Of a DNA stretch of 64,000 bases, positions 26,101 to 36,526 are shown in pieces (the first letter of the stretch is position 1; each line of letters begins with the position of its first letter). This stretch comes from Isoetes taiwanensis. Its lineage: Eukaryota > Streptophyta > Lycopodiopsida > Isoetales > Isoetaceae. Under the pieces are notes generated by a model. That model did no database searches and was not told the DNA's origin. It was given only the letters and a program-made list of their open reading frames with translations. Location of the stretch: the NCBI GenBank assembly GCA_021234155.1, contig JAJEKV010000033.1, positions 371,595 to 435,594 of the forward strand, written 5' to 3'. The position numbers and the translations under genes were made by a program.

Positions 26101-26700
26101 AAAATGATAGGTAATCAGACAAACCAGATCTTGCCTGCTTCTTAATGGCTTTCCAAATGGCAGTTTTCACTTTGATCTTTTGATCTTACCCTTCCTCCTG
26201 CAAACGTACCAATACCTCTCGTAGCTTCCTCTGGAAACTTTCAAACACTGTCGGATGACTCAAACATAATGGGACTTTGTCTCAATTTTGTTAATAATTT
26301 TGTAAAATTTTGCACCTTTATCCTCCCAAATTTTATTGGTTTTCTCTTTAGATCATATAAAACTATGGGCTTGTTCCATGAAAACAGAAACTTGTAAATT
26401 GGTTTCAATAATCTCCACGTCTCCTTTCATTTCTGCATCGATAAGAGTAGTGGCCATTTTTCCCATGCATTCAGCTAGCCACTTAACTGTGCCCTTCCCA
26501 AGGTCTTTTCTTCCAAAAGGATCTCCAGCATTTTTCTGGGCCGTTTTCTGTGAATTGCTTGTTTCTAGAGAAGCGCAGCGGAATTTGGGTCGAAAAATAG
26601 GAGGAGCGGGAGCAGAAATGTTTGGGGTGAAAGGCAAAGTTTGGAATATGGGAAGGTGTAGGGGAATGGAGAGCATGGGCGCCGGACCTAAGCATGCCAT
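23125..26700 (-). CDS. UPF1-like SF1 DNA/RNA helicase (SMUBP-2/IGHMBP2-like), possibly disrupted
   Basis: Predicted exons: 26700-26364, about 26277-26125, 25988-25695, 25618-25338, 24897-23872, 23789-23624, 23555-23398 and 23331-23125. Phases agree across the last six. Walker A GPPGTGKT is at 24637-24660. It is followed by LATAPSNLAVDNMVERL, DEAGQAIEPS (Walker B), LAGDVCQLAPT, SIQYRMN, ATIDSFQGREADAVV, and the C-terminal DERRLNVAITRARKHV, so all core SF1B motifs are present. By recall it resembles a plant helicase of the Arabidopsis AT5G35970 type; that needs alignment. The first exon is basic and Ser/Pro-rich, like a plastid transit peptide. I chose ATG 26700. In the N-terminal exon around 26186-26226 the conserved frame seems to shift by one base (after ESFQRKLR) and then meets TAA (26188-26186), so the copy may be a pseudogene, mis-assembled, or spliced differently from my model. 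Confidence 0.8.
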
Positions 26701-29170
26701 GACGAACAATAGATTTGGAAAACCGGTTTGAAGTGGCTATACTGATGCACGTCGTGGAAGGAGGTATGGCGCTCATTTTTACAAGAGATAAGGCCGACTT
26801 TTAAATTTGAAACCTTCTTATTTCCAAGTTTGCAAGTGTCTGGTTAGGTTTCCCAATGACGATTCGAGACGCTTCAGTTTAAATTTTTTTTTGAAAAACA
26901 TGCTAGCCCTTGGATTGGGCTTTTTTCTTCAAAGGTTCTGTCTATGCGGCTGAAGATCGTCCCCTTTCTATTTTGGGATGTTGATAAGAGCACGTCTAGG
27001 CTCATTTCTTGTGCTTCAAGCTTGGCTTGGATTCATGTATCATGCATTGTGTTGTGGAGGATGAAGCTGCGAAGCCCGAAGCCATGTTGGTAATTTCATG
27101 GTTTAGCTTTATGCGGGCTTTACCTAGCCAAATCTAAGTCGAGGGTGGCGGAGGAGCGATTGTGGAAGCAAAGAAGCAAGGAATGGTTTAATTATCTGGG
27201 TTCGAATCCCAGGCTCTGGAATTAACAATTTGCAGCTCTTGTTAAGTTCATTTATTATAATCCAATTAAGGTTTACCAATTGATTAAGGTTTACTAATTG
27301 ATTAAGGTGTTTTTTTCCTTATTAAGGTTTACCAATTGTTTTTTTTTTTGTGAAAAAGCCCTTTCCTTTTTCCCCTTTTTTTCCCCTCTCATGCAATGTA
27401 TTTCAATGTGTTTTTTGTTGGGGAATTGGGTGGATATAGGGGCATGACCCTTTGCTTTTTTCGTCTATAGCAAGTGGGCCGACTGAGCCCCATCCAGCCC
27501 CATTCCTTCTCTCGCTTCTGTTGTTCCTCCGTTCCCGCTCCGCTTCTCTTCTCAAAGCAAAAGCAGCAGAAGATGGCTCCATCCCCCGGCTTCTCTTCCC
27601 GAGTCCCGGAGGCCACTGCCTGCCTCACGCTGCTCTGCGATGGAGCTTTTGTTGGCTTACGCCTCGGGGAATAACGAGAGGATGTGAAGAACATGCTTTT
27701 CATGTTAGAGGGCTTTTTTCAAACAGAGTCGGATGGTAAGAATGGGTTTACGGATTGAGCTTCTTCAAACATAGTGGGATGTTTACGCTAGTTTTAAGTT
27801 TTTATCAAGCGTCTTCAAACGGGGTCCAATGGTTGCAGCTTCTTCAAACAAGGTATCATCCTTATCACAGGTGAGCTTGATGCTTGATTTGCATACTTAG
27901 AGGCGGTTTTAGCACCGACTTCGAGTCAAATGCAATGTTAGTAGGATACCTTTACCTTTCACATGCAAAAGATCTTGCATTTTCTTCAGCACTTGAGCAC
28001 GCTTCCAAGAACCATATTCTGCAAAGTGAAGATGTTTACCAAAAGATTTTAAATACTCAGTTTCGAGCAAAATAATTGGCAGGTTGCCTCTATGTGAACA
28101 TTTTCATTTTTCTTGATCTTGGATTTATCACACGGAACCTGGTAAACAACTGGGGCTTTTTGCCGCCTCTAGAAGGCTATGATTCTCCTAGATCCTGTTG
28201 AAATGCAAGATGCAGGGGAATGTCTTGGGTCAGGGCAATATTATCATTTTCTGCTAGTGCTTTTGATTGGACGTTCATTTGGCAAGTATGTCATTAGTGC
28301 TTGTTTTGAAGGCATGCAACGATTGATTTTCATAGATGCTATTTAAAACTCAGTGTCTTCTTGTGGAGCAGTGGTATCTGCAGTCCATAATAAAAAAGCT
28401 TGGCGTTCAATCGGATTCGTGCAGTTACTTATACAAAATATGCTGTAGTTGGATATATTATGCAACATCCTGGAGTTCCGGGTATGCATAAATTTTCTGG
28501 TGGTTTTATATCTGGAAGCACTTATATGCTTTTATGTTTGCATGTCTTTCGAAACAGGCCTTGTGAATCACACAAAAGGTTTTGCAAATTACATGTACCT
28601 TTGTCTTCGGCTTGGTATCTTTGTCTTCCGCTTGGTAGGAAAAACTAGACAAGGTTCATACTGAGCAGACAAGACTCAAAAGTGCATGTTAGATTTGGGA
28701 AGGTAAGCCTATGCCTTGTTGGAAGAGAATATAACCTTCTGCATGATTTTTATTGATTATTTAACACAAGTTGGCAAGTTAGCTTTGGAGAAGAAACCCT
28801 TCACCAGAATCTTGCTGCCATCAATGAGAGTTCATCTTAAAGACATAAACATTTGTGATGTGAGGTTATCTCTACCATTAATATTAGAATGTGCATCATG
28901 GGCCTCAAGAGCTTGGTATCTTGTGTTTACATTTCGTTCAATAATATCATAAAGTTGATAATATTGTCGCTTTGTCTACAATTAAGAATATATGTTCATA
29001 AGAAAGACACAATATGAAAATGATGCACTGACATTAGTTATTGCAAAACATTGGTACAAAGCAAAAAAAAAACAATAGACCTTTCCCAAAACAATAGACC
29101 TTGAAACCTCATTGACATGTTTGGATAACATCTGGGTATAACAATCTGAAAGGAGAAATACCAAGAGCAG
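26701..29170. other. No recognised gene
   Basis: A plus-strand ATG at 27573 (MAPSPGFSSRVPEATACLTL) in a GC-richer 250-bp patch could be a first exon, possibly of the CYP65-like fragment downstream; I cannot link them. Other short ORFs (27884-28075, 28400-28648, 28716-28952) have no clear motif. A T-arm-like CTGGGTTCGAATCCCAG occurs at 27196-27212 without the rest of a tRNA. Confidence 0.3.
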
Positions 29171-29178
29171 GTTCTTAC

Positions 29179-29530
29179 CAGTTGCTCATGCAGGTGGTCT
29201 TTAAGTAGATATGAAGGTTTGTCTGGCACAACAACAATTCTGAAGCTAAGGCCATTAATGGTCAAGTTTGTTTTGCCAACCAATGGTTTTATGGCAAGGC
29301 ACATTGCCTATAAATACAAATCTTTTTGTATGAGGAAATGCAGTCGGGTGTCTAAGGTACTTATCAGTTCTCATGTCACAGATTGGGAATATAAATATGA
29401 GCCTTTGTTTCCACCTAGAAGTTACTATAAAAAATATTTTTTGTAACTTAGATGTGTGATTTACTTGCAAGATATCCAGTCCAAGTAACATAGCGTTGTG
29501 TTGTTTGAGCTCTTTGAACAAGCAACCCAA
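29179..29530 (-). CDS. Two candidate exons, unknown gene
   Basis: Minus strand. The first segment (about 29530-29473) ends LFKELKQHNAMLLGLDILQ before GTAAAT. A second (29307-29179) starts after TTTATAG, reads AMCLAIKPLVGKTNLTINGL, FRIVVVPDKPSYLLKD, HLHEQL, and stops at CTG|GTAAGA. Both keep frame and look protein-like with plausible splice sites. I do not recognise the family. They sit between the helicase and PPR genes on the same strand, and just upstream of the oppositely oriented cyclophilin fragment. Confidence 0.35.
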
Positions 29531-29619
29531 AAGTTACTATAAAATTATTCATCATTGGATTAAGTAGGTTGTCCCATCCTAGGTGCTCAAGCAATCCATA
29601 GTGCAGAAACTTCATGACT

Positions 29620-30215
29620 CAAGGTGGGGATCCAACTGGCAAAGGACAGGACGAGGTGATGAATCATATGGAAAAACCATTCAAGAAGTGAACTCAAAAG
29701 TTTTGCACACTGGAAGAGGTGTAGTTAGCATGGCTAACAATGGACCCCATACTAATGACGCGTTTTTTTGCTCTTGCACAAGTGAAGCAACACCTTCTTG
29801 ATACTTTAACAGTAATGGAGAAGGTCGATGTTGATGACGAAGATCGACCAAAGGTATTAGACAACTCTACGTTTGTGTTAATGGATTTGTGGCTTGCTGC
29901 ATGGGTTGTATTTTTATTGGCAATAAAATGCTACAATTTCTCAATTTGCTCATTGTTGCCTTATTTAGAACCATGGAAGAGAGGGAACCTGCAAAATGCA
30001 AAAGTGGAAGATATTGATGCACAGCTATCCAAAGTTTATTTTACAAGATCGTTGGCACAGTCTAAAGCTTTTGCCAATGATACTATTTTATCTATTTAGG
30101 AAAATGCTACATTGCAGGCAAAACTGATATAGTAACCCTGGTGTCCCTTCCCTCCAAGGTAATGGTATTGGAAAGTATCTAAAAGCTGTTGAAGCCAGTG
30201 ATCCACTAGAAATAC
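29620..30215 (+). pseudogene. CYP65-type (U-box) cyclophilin gene fragment
   Basis: Cyclophilin-domain pieces in order: GGDPTGKG (29633-29656), then after a frameshift GRGDESYGK, then EVNSKVLHTGRGVVSMANN and GPHTN (29687-29757). Next comes TLTVMEKVDVDDEDRPK ending at a possible donor (29854/29855), and further on SNPG and GNGIGKYLKAVEASD (30133-30206). The HTGRGVVSMAN...GPHTN block and the SNPG...GKYLKA tail are characteristic, by recall, of PPIL2/CYP65 U-box cyclophilins, which are spliceosome- and ubiquitin-linked nuclear proteins. Intron-like gaps between blocks suggest a copied gene rather than a retrocopy. The frameshift at about 29656, the lost QFF motif (reads ND-AFFC) and missing upstream exons make a functional gene unlikely. 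Confidence 0.7.
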
Positions 30216-31843
30216 AGTAGCCTTCCATCAATTCTATGGCCACTATCGAGGTAAGAAGAAAAAAACGGATGCACACAGATGTGCAGTTCAAAGACTTTTT
30301 GTGTTGGTAATATGTAAAGCTAGCTTTCAAGGTCCGGATGGTGGCAATGCTAACGATAGCCCTTTTGAGTGAAAAGCCCTTACTAACCAAATAGCAATCA
30401 CAATGTCAAGTTACATACCTTTTTGTTCAGAAATATGACTCATAAACTAAACCACAAGAAAAATCTTGAAGTAGGAAGATGGTATTAAATTTTGTCCCTG
30501 TTACTAATGTTACAAATATCAGACAAATACTTAAAGTTACATTGACCAAAATTATGCAAGAAATTTTCATAGATGTTAATTAAGAAATAAGGATAGTTTT
30601 AGTAAATTCGTGGCAGAATTTGGCAACTTGTCATATTAGTAGTAGTAGTAGTAGTAGTATGGGACTTCAATGAGCTCCATGCTTCCAACTAGGCATCGCA
30701 ATGATGGATCTTCAACGAGCTCCATGTTGCGCACACATTTTGTTTCAAGTGATGCTCTAGCGTATTGGTTTGGTCTTAACCATTTCTGAAATCTAGCCTA
30801 CTGCAAAACGGTATATTTGATCTCAAAAGCAAGCCCTCTAATTGGTTTCATCTGCATTGAACTTGCAGTGTTCTGGATTTTATTGCATCTATAGACATAT
30901 GTTGTAAATATGAAAATTACAGATGTTAAGCTGACATTACAACACGTACAACATCTGGTTAAGGGATTCAGTTCAGGAAGATCGACGACTAACTCCAACT
31001 TCAGAAACTCGCATGCAGAACATTTGGTTTCTAGTTAAGGGATTCAGTGCGAGAAGATCAACGACTATAGGGATTCAGTGCGAGAAGATCAACGACTAAC
31101 TCCAACTTTAGAAACGCGCATGCAAGCTCCATAAAGGTAACCAAAACTATGTTTCTTTATAAGGATGCATATTCCTTCAAGATATCAATTTCTAAATTGG
31201 GATTGAACTGCTGGTAAAGAATTTAAAGGGGTACAGATTGATTTGCAATATTTTCTTCTTTTGAGTGCTGCAAGATTTGGATCCTTGTGGTTCAGGGTTT
31301 ATTTCAATTGCATCTGTCTTTGGAACTGCTTCAATCATTCTCCTTGGGCTCTTTGCAGGCAAATTTTTTGGTCCTTTGAGGCACGAAAGATTTAGTAGCA
31401 CACTGCATGGGAACTGCTCGACTTCAACTTGGAAAAAACAGAGTCGGGTCGGTTCCATGGGAACATTCCCTAAACGGGGATCCAAAGTTACCCAAGTAGT
31501 AATTGCTTTGTTATCTTTTACTATTTCCATTTTCTAATATCTGCATTTTGTTCCACTGTTAATATCTTTCCACAACATCGTATCGAACTATGCCGCGTCT
31601 GCCTTCTTTTTTCCATGCACTATGCATTTGGACCAAAAATCCCCTACTGATGAAAAAAAATAGAAACGGGAGCCTCTTCAGTGATTATTGTGTTAATTTG
31701 AACCGGTATTTGTCTCATGGAAAAAATCTCAGACGGGATGGCAGATCATGCAACTATTTTCTCGGCATCTTATCAGCTTCTCAAATGAGGTCTGTCCAAG
31801 TCCAGATCTTCATCTACACAGTATTGACTTACCAATAGGATAA
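30216..31843. other. Spacer, no recognised gene
   Basis: Open stretches exist on both strands at 31192-31537 without motifs. GGGATTCAGTGCGAGAAGATCAACGACTA occurs twice and a near copy once (30962-31100), a small local duplication. Confidence 0.35.
30637..30659 (+). repeat. (TAG)n microsatellite
   Basis: Seven to eight AGT/TAG units. Confidence 0.95.
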
Positions 31844-34159
31844 CTAGTTATAATCTTCACAAATGCATGAGCCATCCTTAAAATGATGAAGACGATATGC
31901 ATCTCGTATTATAATTTGCCGTCTTTCAATCTTTGAGATAGCTTTTGAGGCAGTGTGACAGTCATTGCAGACTCGAAGGTTCTTTGTAGCACGAATAATT
32001 GTCCCTTCAGGCGTACTGAGTAATCCAAAAGCTATTGCCAGTTTCTCACAGTGACCGCATGATACTTCCTTATCCTTGCCTGAAATTCCTTGCAGATCTG
32101 AGCTGAACTGTAGCATGTATCCATCCTCCTGCATCTTTTTGTTTAAACTTTGTAACATAGAATGGATATTATCACTTTGTGGGTGGTTCCTGTCTCCTAC
32201 AGTAAACTCATGAATCTCATTATTTAACTCTATCCATGCTTTAGCAGGTTTCTTCCATGCACCAGTACATTTTCTCAGTTCTTCAATTTTTCTAGCATCC
32301 TCCGACATGTGAGCATCGTGATAGATGGCAGACATGAGCACATATGAAGCAGCATGATGAGAATCCAAACATATGGCATGATCAAAACATTGCCGACCTA
32401 GCTCCACATTGCCATAAGTTTTGCAAGAGGTAAGCAACGCTGTCAACCCAATAAGGTTAGGCCCAATAACCTGTAATAACTTTCCTGCTTCATTCAAGCA
32501 TCCTGCACGGCTCAAGAGATCAATTATGCAGTTGTAGTGGTTAATACTAGGTGAGATGCCATGACCAACTTGCATACATTTAATGTACTGGTAGGCTTCA
32601 TCCACGTGGCCTACATGACTGCACGCAGCAAGGATGCTGGTGAAGGTTATATCATCTGGCCTGATGTTTTCATGTTCCATTTCCTCAAAGCACTGGCTGG
32701 CTAAGCAAGTGTCACCACATAGTGCATAACCTGCAATCATGGCACCCCATGACACAATGTCCCGATCTTGTAACTTCTCAAAGATAGTATCTGCCTCCCC
32801 CATGCTCCCACATTTCGCATACATGTCAATAAGAGTGTTTCCAAAGACGACATCTAGTTCCAATCCCTTACCAAGTATTTGGTCATGCATTAACCTGCCC
32901 TGCACTAAGGCCCCAACACTCCCACATGCTCTCAAGACAACTGAAAATGTAATTTTATCAGGCCTGACACCATCTTTCTGCATATTCTCAAAAAGCTTTA
33001 ATGCAGAAAATCCATGACCATGCTGCACATATCCTGCAATCAACGCACTCCAGGATATCACATCACGGTTTTGCAATTTGTCAAAAACCTTATGGGCATC
33101 CTTAAAGCTTCCACATTTAGCATACATGTCAACAATTGAGTTCCCAACGTACAGATCCAATTCTATTCCATTTTGTACAACCTGATCATGTACTATCCTG
33201 CCATATTCTAACTCTCCTATGCCACCACAGGCTTTCAAAACACTTGAAAATAGAATTCTCTCTGGCTTTATGTCCTCTGCTTGCATTTTTTCAAAAAGTT
33301 CCAATGCATGGTACCCATCTCCATGCTTGGAATACCCAGCAATCATAGCTCTCCACGAGACAGCATCTCGATGCTCCAATTTAAGAAACAAACTTTCTGC
33401 TTCTCTTAAGCTACCGCACCTAGCATACATTGTTAAAAGGGTATTTCCAACAACAACATTGCATTGTGCTCCAGCTTCAATGATCTTACTGTGTATCAAT
33501 CTTCCCACCATGATGGCCCCTGTGTTACTGCACGCTTTCAGGACAGTCAGGAACATAACATTATCTGGATTTATATTTTCCTGTAGCATCTCTTGAAAAC
33601 ATGTTAAAGCAACAAAACCATCTCGATGCTGGGCATATCCTGCAGTTATTGCTCCCCATGATATAACATCCCTACCTGGCAAATTGGAAAACACATCCTG
33701 GGCCTCCTCCAGACTCCCACATTTTGCATACATGTTGATAAGGGCATTTCCTATCAGTATATCGCACTGGGATCCAATTTCTATCACCTTGTCATGCGCA
33801 AGCCTTCCATGTGTAAGGGCCAAGATCGTGCTGCAGGCCCTGAGTGCAGCAAGAATAATGTATTTGTCTTCCTGCAGGGAGAATGTTAATGTTTTATGGT
33901 ACAAATCGAGAGCGTTCTCAGATTTCCCTAGCTTGGCATTTGCTGAAATTATCGCACTCCATGCGAACACGGTTGAGTTTTCAATTCCGTTGAAAGCTTG
34001 ATTTGCCTCACTCAAACTTCTAGGGCAAGTGAAGAGGCGTATGAAATGATCTTCTGAGTGAAAACCATCCTTGAATATGTTTGAATAAAACCTTCTGCCA
34101 AAGCCTCCACTTTTCTCAATGCATTTTTTATTCACAAGGATAGAAACCCTTCTCCTCAT
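31844..34159 (-). CDS. PLS-type pentatricopeptide repeat protein with DYW-like deaminase domain
   Basis: One uninterrupted frame of 771 codons from ATG 34159, chosen over an in-frame GTG at 34174. The first ~30 residues are basic and lack acids, fitting an organelle presequence. Residues ~60-560 are PPR repeats in P-L-S order; four diagnostic L/S junctions read NALINMYAKCGSLEEA, NTLLTMYARCGSLREA, NSIVDMYAKCGSFKDA and NTLIDMYAKCGSMGEA. An E region follows, then a PG-box variant (KKPAKAWIEL, PA for PG) and the DYW domain with HCE (HxE) and CNDCH (CxxCH), the zinc and catalytic residues of the cytidine deaminase fold. The protein ends CEDYN, so the terminal W of DYW is N. Such proteins bind organelle RNA and edit C to U (some variants U to C). 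Intronless and intact, so probably functional. The target is not predictable here. Confidence 0.93.
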   Translation of the reverse strand: MRRRVSILVNKKCIEKSGGFGRRFYSNIFKDGFHSEDHFIRLFTCPRSLSEANQAFNGIENSTVFAWSAIISANAKLGKSENALDLYHKTLTFSLQEDKYIILAALRACSTILALTHGRLAHDKVIEIGSQCDILIGNALINMYAKCGSLEEAQDVFSNLPGRDVISWGAITAGYAQHRDGFVALTCFQEMLQENINPDNVMFLTVLKACSNTGAIMVGRLIHSKIIEAGAQCNVVVGNTLLTMYARCGSLREAESLFLKLEHRDAVSWRAMIAGYSKHGDGYHALELFEKMQAEDIKPERILFSSVLKACGGIGELEYGRIVHDQVVQNGIELDLYVGNSIVDMYAKCGSFKDAHKVFDKLQNRDVISWSALIAGYVQHGHGFSALKLFENMQKDGVRPDKITFSVVLRACGSVGALVQGRLMHDQILGKGLELDVVFGNTLIDMYAKCGSMGEADTIFEKLQDRDIVSWGAMIAGYALCGDTCLASQCFEEMEHENIRPDDITFTSILAACSHVGHVDEAYQYIKCMQVGHGISPSINHYNCIIDLLSRAGCLNEAGKLLQVIGPNLIGLTALLTSCKTYGNVELGRQCFDHAICLDSHHAASYVLMSAIYHDAHMSEDARKIEELRKCTGAWKKPAKAWIELNNEIHEFTVGDRNHPQSDNIHSMLQSLNKKMQEDGYMLQFSSDLQGISGKDKEVSCGHCEKLAIAFGLLSTPEGTIIRATKNLRVCNDCHTASKAISKIERRQIIIRDAYRLHHFKDGSCICEDYN

Positions 34160-34714
34160 AACCTCCAAAACCACAAATCATATAATACTTAACAAGCCAT
34201 TTTGCAATAGTCCTGGATTGTTCTGCCTTCCTGATGATCAACAAAATGCCATGGGATACGGTGATACTCGAGCTCCAAATGCACAGTTGAAGGAAAACCT
34301 AAGTCCAAAGGAGGAGGGTCTTCACTCTCTACACCGGAATGGATAAAATAACGTGCAATTGTACACAGAGCCTGGAAAAACCAGAATAATGTTAACCAAT
34401 ATAAGATGATCCAAGCGGCAAAGAAGGTGGCGTATTACCTTATTGATCATCCCATCTGGGTCCGCGCGACGGAAATCCGCCATAGTTACATGCGAGAAAA
34501 AAACGGTTGATAACGGGTCTCGGGTTTTTATTTTTTGCGTTAGGGGAGATCCATAAACACATCTGAGCCACCCACGTGTCAACTCAAGATTTTCCCGTCA
34601 TTTTTATCACGCCAGCCCAACTAACCACTAGAGCATACATATTGAGAACATGCTCAAAAGGCTTAATTTGACTAAAGCATCCTGCTATAACTCCAAAACT
34701 AACAACATAAACAC
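34160..34714. other. 5' flank of the PPR gene
   Basis: No gene seen. It should hold the PPR promoter on the minus strand. I see no clear TATA box. Confidence 0.4.
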
Positions 34715-35339
34715 CTATTTCAGAAAGAGATATTAGAGAGATGGAGAATATCCCTTATCGAGCTTTAATTGGGTGTCTGAGCATTGGATGGCAGGGAAGC
34801 GTGTTCTAAAATATTTAAAAGGGACCAAACATCATGGAATTGCATATGACTCAGAAGATCTGACATTATATGCTTACAGTGATGCTGATTGGGGAGGAGA
34901 TTTGTCTTGCAGAAAATCCACATCCAGTTATGCAATATTTTTAGGTGGTGATGCAATTGCTGGGAGAAGCAAGAAACAAAGTGCAATAGCTATGACCTCA
35001 GCAGAAGCTGAATATGCAGCTTCATCCTTAGTGGCAAAAGAAATATCATGGTTGAGAAGACTACTTGATGATCTAAACTATCAGCAAACAGGGCCAACAC
35101 AAATATTAACAGACAGTCAGAGCTGTATTGCCATTGTAAAAAATCCTGTAGATCATGAACGTACCAAGCACATTGAATTAAATATTCATTTCATTAAGGA
35201 TTTGGCAGCTAAGAACTATGTGCAGATGCAGTATGTTAATAACAGATTGCAGACTTATTCACGAAAGCCTTATCAGAAAGCAAATTTCATCAATTCAAGG
35301 CTGGTTTGAAAGTAGCAGAATCATGTACTGAAGGAGGAG
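34715..35339 (+). mobile_element. Ty1/copia 3' fragment: end of reverse transcriptase region and RNase H
   Basis: The frame reads REMENIPYRALIGCL, which in copia elements precedes a conserved ~30-residue block, then jumps to EHWMAGKRVLKYLKGT, indicating an internal deletion. RNase H follows with YSDADWGGDLSCRKSTSSY, SKKQSAIAMTSAEAEYAA and RTKHIELNIHFIKD, including the DADW and TKHI signatures. The frame ends at 35309. A purine run (GAAGGAGGAG, 35330-35339) forms the polypurine tract before the LTR. The 5' three-quarters of the element is absent. Confidence 0.88.
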
Positions 35340-35794
35340 TGTTAGAATCTTGAAGGTTCAACACATAATTATGGGGCATAAAAGCTTGATCCTGCGATGC
35401 ACAGATTGCTAGAACTCAAGCTGTACATTGGAATACATTGATGTACACACAGATTGCTAGAACTCAAGCTGTACATTGGAATACATTGATGTACATTAGA
35501 TACATTGATATACATTAGAATACATTAGATACATTGATGTACATTGGAGTATATTAGATACATTGAAGTACATTATATACATATCTGGCCTTTGGCCTTC
35601 TGTTTCCGCCTGTTGGCTTTTCAGTGCCAATTATTCCATGTACTTATAGATTATATGTAATACAGAGACTTATGGGGGTTTGGGGAGATTGTTCCCATTC
35701 TATTCCTATTGTGTCTCCTCCATTATTGCTTTCATTTTTACTCACCCTGTGCTGCAGGTTTGCATCAGTCCATAGCTGAAACGTTTTTCTAACA
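35340..35794 (+). repeat. Ty1/copia 3' LTR
   Basis: Starts TGTTAGAA directly after the polypurine tract and ends TTCTAACA, giving inverted ends TGTTAG/CTAACA and a length of 455 bp. It holds an internal 48-bp tandem duplication and further TACATT repeats. No matching 5' LTR is in the window. Confidence 0.82.
35403..35580 (+). repeat. Tandem repeats inside the LTR, 48-bp period then TACATT-rich
   Basis: AGATTGCTAGAACTCAAGCT begins at 35403 and again at 35451, followed by a series of diverged TACATTAGATACATTGATG units. Confidence 0.9.
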
Positions 35795-35882
35795 TAATTA
35801 TTAGGGCGGATATTGTGGTGCTTTGTTCTTCAATTTTATGTATATATGAGAAGCTATGTCGACTATGCTTCAATATAGACTG

Positions 35883-36203
35883 GGGCATAAGCATGCTACA
35901 GGTGTCCACTTTTGGAACCTGCCAAAGTACCTACACTGGGTACTTTAGAAATGGATACTGTTTTCTTATTCTTTTTATCAAAACTAATTCAAAAGTCCAA
36001 AATAAAAGTCAAAAGCATGTTAATGTTGAAGGCCAAGATAAAGACAGTACTATTGGAGGTGAAAATGAATGAACCCAATTTAATACTTATTAGTTGTTGA
36101 GCCATCATATAAGTACCCAGTACCTAGTATTGGGTACTTTTTTAGGTAGTTTTATGGTCCCTAAATAATACTTTTTAAGGTGCATTGTAACATGCTTATG
36201 CCC
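35883..36203. mobile_element. MITE-like element, 321 bp
   Basis: Terminal inverted repeats GGGCATAAGCATGCTACA (35883-35900) and TGTAACATGCTTATGCCC (36186-36203) match at 17 of 18 positions. ACTG flanks both sides (35879-35882 and 36204-36207) as a possible 4-bp target duplication. Just inside each end are palindromic AAGTACC...GGTACTT motifs. No transposase is encoded. GGG-starting TIRs recall PIF/Harbinger MITEs, but those duplicate TWA, so the superfamily is open. Confidence 0.75.
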
Positions 36204-36526
36204 ACTGGATCATATTCCTATTTTGTCCAAATTTGTAATAGAGTTCCGATGAATAGAGCCATTGCCTATATGGATTTTATTTCCATTAGTTCCTGCATTT
36301 GCACTATGATTGTGTGGCTGCATGCATTTCAGAGTGAATAATGTGTGAATGGTATATTTCTCTTACAAATTTTTTTGATGTCATCATTATGCAAAGCATA
36401 ACAAGTAAGTGTCAAATATAGGAAGGTAATATTTGAGGAGAAGAGACCCATGTAAAAAGTCATCTCTTTATGTTATGGCATTCAGCTTTGGACCTAACCG
36501 TTTCATATGGATGTTGTATTTTGTAT
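36204..36526. other. No recognised feature
   Basis: AT-rich spacer. Confidence 0.4.

Noticed and set aside
33136-33596. Plus-strand ORFs within the PPR gene
   Set aside because: Shadow frames opposite the conserved PPR repeats; the minus-strand protein accounts for the open reading.
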